Assembly: GCA_015521505.1 (NCBI GenBank)
Contig: WAOB01000131.1
Coordinates: forward strand, 1-18,669
DNA length: 18,669 bases
DNA from: Nanobdellati archaeon
GTDB lineage: Archaea; EX4484-52; JAADEF01
Reading direction: 5' to 3'
Both the position numbers and the translations under genes were made by a program. The notes under the pieces were generated by a model. That model worked only from the letters and a program-made list of their open reading frames with translations. It searched no databases and was not told the origin of the DNA. Positions 13,864 through 18,669 of the stretch are shown in pieces. Position 1 is the first letter of the stretch; every line of letters begins with the position of its first letter.

Positions 13864-15525
13864 ATGAATAAAAAAATTGTACTTACTATGGTAACCTTTT
13901 GTTTGTTATTGATAAAATCAGTCATTTCAGTAGAGGTAAATAATTGCTTTTCTTTTACAAGTAATGGATATTACTCTTTAACATCAAATCTTACATCCTC
14001 ATCAGATAAGTGTTTAATCTTTAGCGATATAACATTTGGTGTTTTGGATTGCAACAATTACTATTTAATATCCGACTTTAAAAGTAAAGGAATCTTACTA
14101 AATAATACCTCTTTCTTTACTATAAAAAATTGTAATTTCATTAATAACACTCGCGCAATACACATAACAAATTCTAAGGAAATCTCATTATTAAACATAA
14201 AAGATTACAACTCTACCTATAGCGTCTTTATTAACAACTCTAATAACATAGAGATTAACTCATCTTATTTAAGAAGTAACAGTACCTCAATATATTTATA
14301 TAATTCAACCAACATTATCATAAAAAACGCCTATCTAAAAGACTTTGATATAGGAATTGTATTGTACAATACAAATGAGACTGCAATATATAACTCAACT
14401 TTGAAAGGAAAAGCAACATCTAAGGCAATGATGATGAATTTCACAACACTTAACATAATATACAACAATACTTTTTATAATGGAAAAAATGCCTTTGAGA
14501 TAAATAATTCAAATAACATCGATATTTTTAATAACAACATAACCTCTTATATTTACGGGTTTATTTTCGGCAGTTCTAACACTATTAATGTTTATAACAA
14601 CATAATCATCTCATCCAATCATATATATGCAACAACATCCACAATAACATATAATATTCCTTTATCGTGCTATACAAGATCAATCACCTTCTCACCCTGT
14701 AAAGGTGGAAATTATTGGGGAAACTCTGGAAAGACGGCATTTTCTGATACATGTAATGACAAAGATGGAAATGGAATATGTGATTCTCCATACTCTCTTT
14801 CAGGAGGTACTGATAATTACCCTTTAAGTAAGTTTGTATACTTTAAGATTGATAGTATCCCTTCCTATAAAATTAATGAATCATCACTAATTAGATTAAA
14901 AGGAAGTGCAACATTAATGCCTTATAGTGAGAAGTATAATGGAGATGTTTCAGTATATATTAATGAACAATTCAGAGAAAACATCACTGTCTCAAATGGA
15001 AGAGTAAATTACCTTTTGTCCCATAAAAAAAACGATATAATTAGCAACATGTCATTCATATTCTACCATTCTTCTGGAACATCAAACAATTCTTTTTATC
15101 TCAAACACGATGTCTTTTCATTTGGATTAGATATGGAGGAATTAATAAACATATACTCCAATCCTCACTTAGGACTAAACATCTTTTATTTTAACAATTT
15201 ATTATTACCAATATTCCCAAGCGTTAAGAAAAGATTTTTATCTATAGACGACTTCGTCTTAACTGTGAATCCCTACACATCTGATATTGTGGTAGGCATT
15301 ACAACTCTCAATCAAGACGAGATAAAAACACGAGTAGAAGATATCTTCTATAATAAAAACTACTGCTCATTTTCATTTACTGATGAGATAAAGAAATTAT
15401 GTGATATAATTTATGAAATATACTCTCCATCAAACATCATTGCCACAATAAAAACCATAGGGGAAGGAACATATTATATTAAATTAAAAAAAGTCACAGA
15501 AGGAATACAAATAAGTATTTCTTAA
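13864..15525 (+). CDS. Secreted NosD-like right-handed beta-helix protein
   Basis: The chosen ATG at 13864 lies 6-7 bases after an AAGGTG Shine-Dalgarno; the in-frame ATG at 13843 would overlap the upstream gene. The 553 residues start with a signal peptide (MNKKIVLTMVTFCLLL, hydrophobic to about 22). About 40-265 are PbH1-type repeats of 20-24 residues with stacked Asn and Ile, such as NNIEINSSYL, TNIIIKNAYL and NNIDIFNNNI, diagnostic of a parallel beta-helix as in NosD and carbohydrate-active proteins. A NosD-type end follows near 281-325: GGNYWGN, then CNDKDGNGICDSPY with a DxDxNG calcium-type loop, and DNYPLS. The final 230 residues are beta-rich and unrecognised. N-glycosylation sequons are very frequent. 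No catalytic site is evident; binding or adhesion at the cell surface is likely. Confidence 0.85.
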   Translation: MNKKIVLTMVTFCLLLIKSVISVEVNNCFSFTSNGYYSLTSNLTSSSDKCLIFSDITFGVLDCNNYYLISDFKSKGILLNNTSFFTIKNCNFINNTRAIHITNSKEISLLNIKDYNSTYSVFINNSNNIEINSSYLRSNSTSIYLYNSTNIIIKNAYLKDFDIGIVLYNTNETAIYNSTLKGKATSKAMMMNFTTLNIIYNNTFYNGKNAFEINNSNNIDIFNNNITSYIYGFIFGSSNTINVYNNIIISSNHIYATTSTITYNIPLSCYTRSITFSPCKGGNYWGNSGKTAFSDTCNDKDGNGICDSPYSLSGGTDNYPLSKFVYFKIDSIPSYKINESSLIRLKGSATLMPYSEKYNGDVSVYINEQFRENITVSNGRVNYLLSHKKNDIISNMSFIFYHSSGTSNNSFYLKHDVFSFGLDMEELINIYSNPHLGLNIFYFNNLLLPIFPSVKKRFLSIDDFVLTVNPYTSDIVVGITTLNQDEIKTRVEDIFYNKNYCSFSFTDEIKKLCDIIYEIYSPSNIIATIKTIGEGTYYIKLKKVTEGIQISIS

Positions 15526-16661
15526 TTCCATCTAAGAGGAATATATACTTCAGTTCCATATTTCTTAACAAAATCTTTTTTTGATAATTTACGTGCATCT
15601 TCATACAACTTGTTTAAGTCTATCTTTCTTTCCATAGAAACCCTATTTTTTAAAGGATTTTTATTCTCGTGCTTATAGCTACCAATAATTATTTTTAATG
15701 TTATTCTCTCCTCATCCAATATCTCTCCTATAATTCTACATGCCTCTTTACCAATAGAATAAAATTCCTTTTTTGCTTCTCCATTCTCATAACCTTTTAC
15801 TGGTATGATCATTAATCTTATCCTGCCCTTATAGGATGTTTCTCTATTTATATCATATATTGTCTTTCTATACAGATTAACAATATATTTTGATAATGTA
15901 GAAGATTTCACATCGTAGCATTCTTCGTATGGTGCTATTAAAACATAAATCAGATAATCTACTTGATTATTATATAATCTCTTTAAATTTTTCTTTAACT
16001 TATGAGCATTTATTTTTATCTGTCCTGTCTTACTTTCTCCTATAAACAAAGTGTTTACAGCAGTATCATCTTTATTAACATATTGGACTTCATAGGCAAA
16101 ATCAAATTCTCCTTCTAAATTATGATACTCATTATCTATATCTTTATCCAAATAATATAAATAGTAATTTCCATGATCTACGTCATTATTTTTTCTTTTT
16201 AAAATGAATCTCTTAGATGTAATCTCCTCCACTGTCCTTACATAATAAGATTTTATATCATATTTCTCAAACACACGATAATAGAGATCTACATTCTTTA
16301 AGAAAGTCTTCATCACACAGTCTGCAAAAATTTCCCCTAATCTCCCTCTAAGGTAATCATCCACACCATAAAAGCCCGTTCTATCTCTCTTTAACTCTAT
16401 ATTAATTCTAGGTAGATTTTCTATTTTCTTCTCTGCTAAAGAAATAATCTGTTTTTTAGAACCTAAATCTATTTCTTTTATATGCACATCTGATTTGATC
16501 ATTTCATCATATAAATCTTCCAAAGAATATTGCATAACAACTATACAATCACTTGTATAATGTGATAATCTCACATAAGGGTTTTTTACAGAATATACAT
16601 TAGATGTGTTGTAATGTTTTAAACAAAAATCATCAAATAAAAAGGATGTATTTTTTTTCAT
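15522..16661 (-). CDS. Probable orphan PD-(D/E)XK nuclease-fold protein
   Basis: This 379-residue protein is not recognised as a named family, but it carries a credible PD-(D/E)XK core. R105-GRLGE110 begins a helix (EIFADCVMKTFL) like the N-terminal helix of Cas4- or restriction-type nucleases. Then come D187 in a strand (GEFDFAYEV) and E209-S-K211 in the next strand (LFIGESKTG), followed by a helix with NAHKLKKNLKRL and a strand VDYLIYVLIAP. D187, E209 and K211 would be the metal-binding triad. It could be a restriction endonuclease, a repair enzyme or a mobile-element remnant. No methyltransferase or other partner gene is adjacent. The ATG at 16661 is 27 bases from a TATA-like element and lacks a Shine-Dalgarno. 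Its stop overlaps that of the convergent beta-helix gene. Confidence 0.7.
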   Translation of the reverse strand: MKKNTSFLFDDFCLKHYNTSNVYSVKNPYVRLSHYTSDCIVVMQYSLEDLYDEMIKSDVHIKEIDLGSKKQIISLAEKKIENLPRINIELKRDRTGFYGVDDYLRGRLGEIFADCVMKTFLKNVDLYYRVFEKYDIKSYYVRTVEEITSKRFILKRKNNDVDHGNYYLYYLDKDIDNEYHNLEGEFDFAYEVQYVNKDDTAVNTLFIGESKTGQIKINAHKLKKNLKRLYNNQVDYLIYVLIAPYEECYDVKSSTLSKYIVNLYRKTIYDINRETSYKGRIRLMIIPVKGYENGEAKKEFYSIGKEACRIIGEILDEERITLKIIIGSYKHENKNPLKNRVSMERKIDLNKLYEDARKLSKKDFVKKYGTEVYIPLRWN

Positions 16662-16684
16662 AAAAATTATTTAAACAATATCAT

Positions 16685-16692
16685 TTTAAATT
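16685..16692 (-). promoter_or_regulatory. TATA box for leaderless nuclease-like gene
   Basis: On the minus strand this reads ATTTAAAA, centred about 27 bases before the ATG at 16661. A second, closer TTTAAATA lies only about 10 bases from the start and is too near to act as its TATA box. Confidence 0.5.
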
Positions 16693-16730
16693 TTGATTTA
16701 CCACTAAAGGAAATAACATTTTTCAAACAT

Positions 16731-16738
16731 TTTAAAAT
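16731..16738 (+). promoter_or_regulatory. TATA box for leaderless deoxyhypusine synthase transcript
   Basis: TTTAAAAT is centred about 26 bases before the ATG at 16761. There is no Shine-Dalgarno. An out-of-frame ATG at 16757 is slightly too close to this box, which supports the in-frame one. Confidence 0.55.
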
Positions 16739-16760
16739 TTCGATAATTTATCAATAATGT

Positions 16761-17711
16761 ATGGCAGATTATGTCAAAGACATATTTTGGAAACCAAATA
16801 TAAAAGTTAAAGAAATAGTAGATGGTTTCGAATCTCTTGGATTTCAGAGTATAAATCTTTCTAAGGCTTCAGATATATTATATAAAATGAAAAAAGAGAA
16901 TGCAAAGATAATCTTATCTTTTCCATCCAACCTAACCACTACTGGATTAAGAGGCTTGTTTGCTCAACTAATAAATTTAGATATGGTTGATATGATCATT
17001 ACTACTGCGGGAAGTGTAGAGGAAGATATCATGAAAGCGATAGGTGAAAAATTTTATATAACCAGATTTGAAGCAGATGATATTGAACTATATGAAAAAG
17101 GACATAATAGAGTTGGAAATTTATACATAACCACTGATTCTTATATGAAGTTAGAGGGCTTTATGCATGTATTATTAGAAGATATTTATAAAGAAAAAAA
17201 TTATCTGGCAACTTATGAATTATTATGGGAAATTGGTAAAAAATTAAACGATGAAAGTAGTATATTGAGACAAGCATATCTTAAAAAAATACCGATATTT
17301 TGTCCTGCAATTGCAGATGGAGCAATAGGTTTTCATTTATTTATGGCTAAGCAAGACCATAAGGATTTTGTTATAGATGTCATAGAAGATTTTGGAAAAA
17401 TGATCCATTCACTTACACATGATGATAAGAAAGGGTTGATTGCATTAGGTGGGGGTGTTAGTAAGCATTATGCTCTGTTAGCAACATTGATTAATGGAGG
17501 TACAGATTATGCCATATATATTACAACTTCAAGCGAGTATTCTGGCAGTTTAACAGGAGCAACTACGAATGAAGCAAAAAGTTGGGGTAAAATAAGTAGT
17601 GATGCAGACAGCATAACAGTGAGAGGAGATGCAACAATTCTCTTTCCTTTGATAGTTTTTAATGCTTTAGATAGATTATATGAAGAGGGGGTAATAAAAT
17701 ATGATAAATAA
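16761..17711 (+). CDS. dhs: Deoxyhypusine synthase
   Basis: The enzyme transfers the aminobutyl group of spermidine to a lysine of aIF5A, the first step of hypusine formation, using NAD. The 316 residues match the family along the whole length: PSNLTTTGLRGLFAQL near 55, TTAGSVEEDI (81-90) in the NAD site, the PIFCPAIADGAIGF block (178-191), GGGVSKHYAL (230-239) with H236, TTSSEYSGSLTGA (255-267), and NEAKSWGKI, in which K277 is the lysine that forms the enzyme-substrate imine. The following DADSITVRGDATILFPL is also typical. The length is normal for archaea. The first 11 bases of the next gene overlap its end, so the two are probably translationally coupled. aIF5A itself is not in the window. 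Confidence 0.95.
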   Translation: MADYVKDIFWKPNIKVKEIVDGFESLGFQSINLSKASDILYKMKKENAKIILSFPSNLTTTGLRGLFAQLINLDMVDMIITTAGSVEEDIMKAIGEKFYITRFEADDIELYEKGHNRVGNLYITTDSYMKLEGFMHVLLEDIYKEKNYLATYELLWEIGKKLNDESSILRQAYLKKIPIFCPAIADGAIGFHLFMAKQDHKDFVIDVIEDFGKMIHSLTHDDKKGLIALGGGVSKHYALLATLINGGTDYAIYITTSSEYSGSLTGATTNEAKSWGKISSDADSITVRGDATILFPLIVFNALDRLYEEGVIKYDK

Positions 17712-18669
17712 AGTTCAGTTCTTTATACTATCGATGTTCCTACCTTTGGGCTTTTCTTTAAGCGATTATTCAGATATAGAAATGTATGTAGAAGACATCA
17801 GTCCAGATGTTATATATCCTGGTGATAATGTCAACATATTTGTAAGAGTATTAAATGATGGAACTTCTCCTATAGCAATAGAAGATATTTCTCTTAAATT
17901 ACCTAGAGGGATGGAGTTTGTTTCTCAAGAACCATTAAATATTAATAAAAATCTTTGTGGTAAATGTTCATTACAAGTGAGATATAGAATAAAAATCTCT
18001 CCTCTTGTGAATCCAGGAATTCATACTATAGAATTTTATGTTAAAACCAAAGATTACACTATAAAGTATCCCTACACCTTATACATAGAAGGTACTGAAG
18101 ACATATTTATAACTATTTTAAGTTCTAAAGGAAAGATAAACAGTAATGGAAAGATAATATTGAATATTACTAATATAGGCGAGGTGGATCTAGAAGATAT
18201 CAAGATATATTTGAATTCAAATTTGGTATTATTAGATAAAGATGGATTTATATATATAAAAGAGTTAAAAAGAAAGAAAAATAAAATTCTAAAAATACCT
18301 CTTAAAATCACAAAAGATGCATCAGAGGGAATAAATCTCATTAATTTAACAGTAGCATTTAAAGGGAATTCAAAGCATATCCGATCATACACCATCCCTA
18401 TAGAAGTTTATCCCAATCCAGAGATTTATGTTTCTTCAATATCTCTATCAGATAAACCTTACGTAAACAAAAAAGTAAAACTTATTTTGAGAGTTGAAAA
18501 TGGAGGATATGGAAAAGTAAAAAATCTAAGTGTATATATAGATGGTAATATAGAATATGTGCAAAACAAGTTTTATTTAGGATCTTTAGATAGTGAAGAA
18601 GATAGCTCTGCTATATTTATAATAACTCCAAAAGAAGAAAACAGTTTAATAACCTATACGATATATTAC
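17701..18669 (+). CDS. COG1361-like secreted protein with CARDB/NEW3-type beta domains (partial, 3' end beyond window)
   Basis: The frame is open from the ATG at 17701 to the right edge (323 residues) and overlaps deoxyhypusine synthase by 11 bases, with GAGGGGG 9 bases before the start. A signal peptide is visible (MINKVQFFILSMFLPLGFSL, to about residue 20). The rest consists of immunoglobulin-like beta domains of about 100 residues: DISPDVIYPGDNVNIFVRV then LNDGTSPIAIEDISL at about 32-65, a NITNIGEVDLEDIKIYL unit near 153-170, and VNKKVKLILRVENGGYGKVKN near 258-278. A short CGKC motif lies near residue 85. Such domains are typical of archaeal S-layer-associated COG1361 proteins, which in many archaea precede ABC-type permeases; what follows here is outside the window. 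Confidence 0.8.
   Translation, partial: MINKVQFFILSMFLPLGFSLSDYSDIEMYVEDISPDVIYPGDNVNIFVRVLNDGTSPIAIEDISLKLPRGMEFVSQEPLNINKNLCGKCSLQVRYRIKISPLVNPGIHTIEFYVKTKDYTIKYPYTLYIEGTEDIFITILSSKGKINSNGKIILNITNIGEVDLEDIKIYLNSNLVLLDKDGFIYIKELKRKKNKILKIPLKITKDASEGINLINLTVAFKGNSKHIRSYTIPIEVYPNPEIYVSSISLSDKPYVNKKVKLILRVENGGYGKVKNLSVYIDGNIEYVQNKFYLGSLDSEEDSSAIFIITPKEENSLITYTIYY

Noticed and set aside
18072..18395. Minus-strand open frame of 107 residues near the right edge
   Set aside because: It is antisense to the COG1361-like gene, whose frame stays open from a signal peptide to the window edge.

Overview
The window reads as a piece of a small, AT-rich, probably thermophilic archaeal genome. Archaeal markers are aIF6, prefoldin alpha, deoxyhypusine synthase, archease, an archaeal-type valyl-tRNA synthetase, a GAPN-like aldehyde dehydrogenase and a pilin-like N-terminus on a giant surface protein. 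Arginine is coded mostly by AGA and isoleucine heavily by ATA. Genes are packed with gaps of usually 5-100 bases. A DPANN lineage such as Nanoarchaeota is plausible but is inference only. No rRNA, tRNA, CRISPR array, insertion sequence or intergenic stretch over 300 bases was seen.

Layout. 1-1988 (minus strand): a coiled-coil protein with SHOCT-like repeats that runs off the left edge, a 105-residue coiled-coil protein just upstream of it, and a degenerate pentapeptide-repeat beta-helix protein. 2074-5296 (plus): a ZIP metal transporter, GAPN, and a membrane-anchored DsbA-like thiol oxidoreductase. 5342-9517: a tight four-gene operon aIF6 - prefoldin alpha - AIM24-family protein - ValRS, combining ribosome maturation, chaperone and translation functions. 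9568-13002: a 1144-residue surface protein with a pilin-like anchor, a DUF2341 domain, 14 propeller-like repeats and a cysteine-rich tail. 13035-15525: archease, a small coiled-coil protein and a secreted NosD-like beta-helix protein. 15522-16661 (minus): a probable orphan PD-(D/E)XK nuclease. 16761-18669: deoxyhypusine synthase overlapping a COG1361-like secreted protein that runs off the right edge.

Two themes connect the region. First, translation starts fall into two classes. Promoter-proximal genes (ZIP, GAPN, aIF6, archease, the nuclease, DHS) have a T/A-rich TATA-like box centred about 26-27 bases before the ATG and no Shine-Dalgarno, so they are probably leaderless. Genes inside operons carry a GGTGA-type Shine-Dalgarno. 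This rule moves several starts downstream of the longest open frame. Second, three secreted or surface proteins (the propeller, beta-helix and COG1361-like proteins) carry many N-glycosylation sequons and/or cysteines, and a DsbA-like enzyme is encoded nearby, which suggests investment in the cell envelope.
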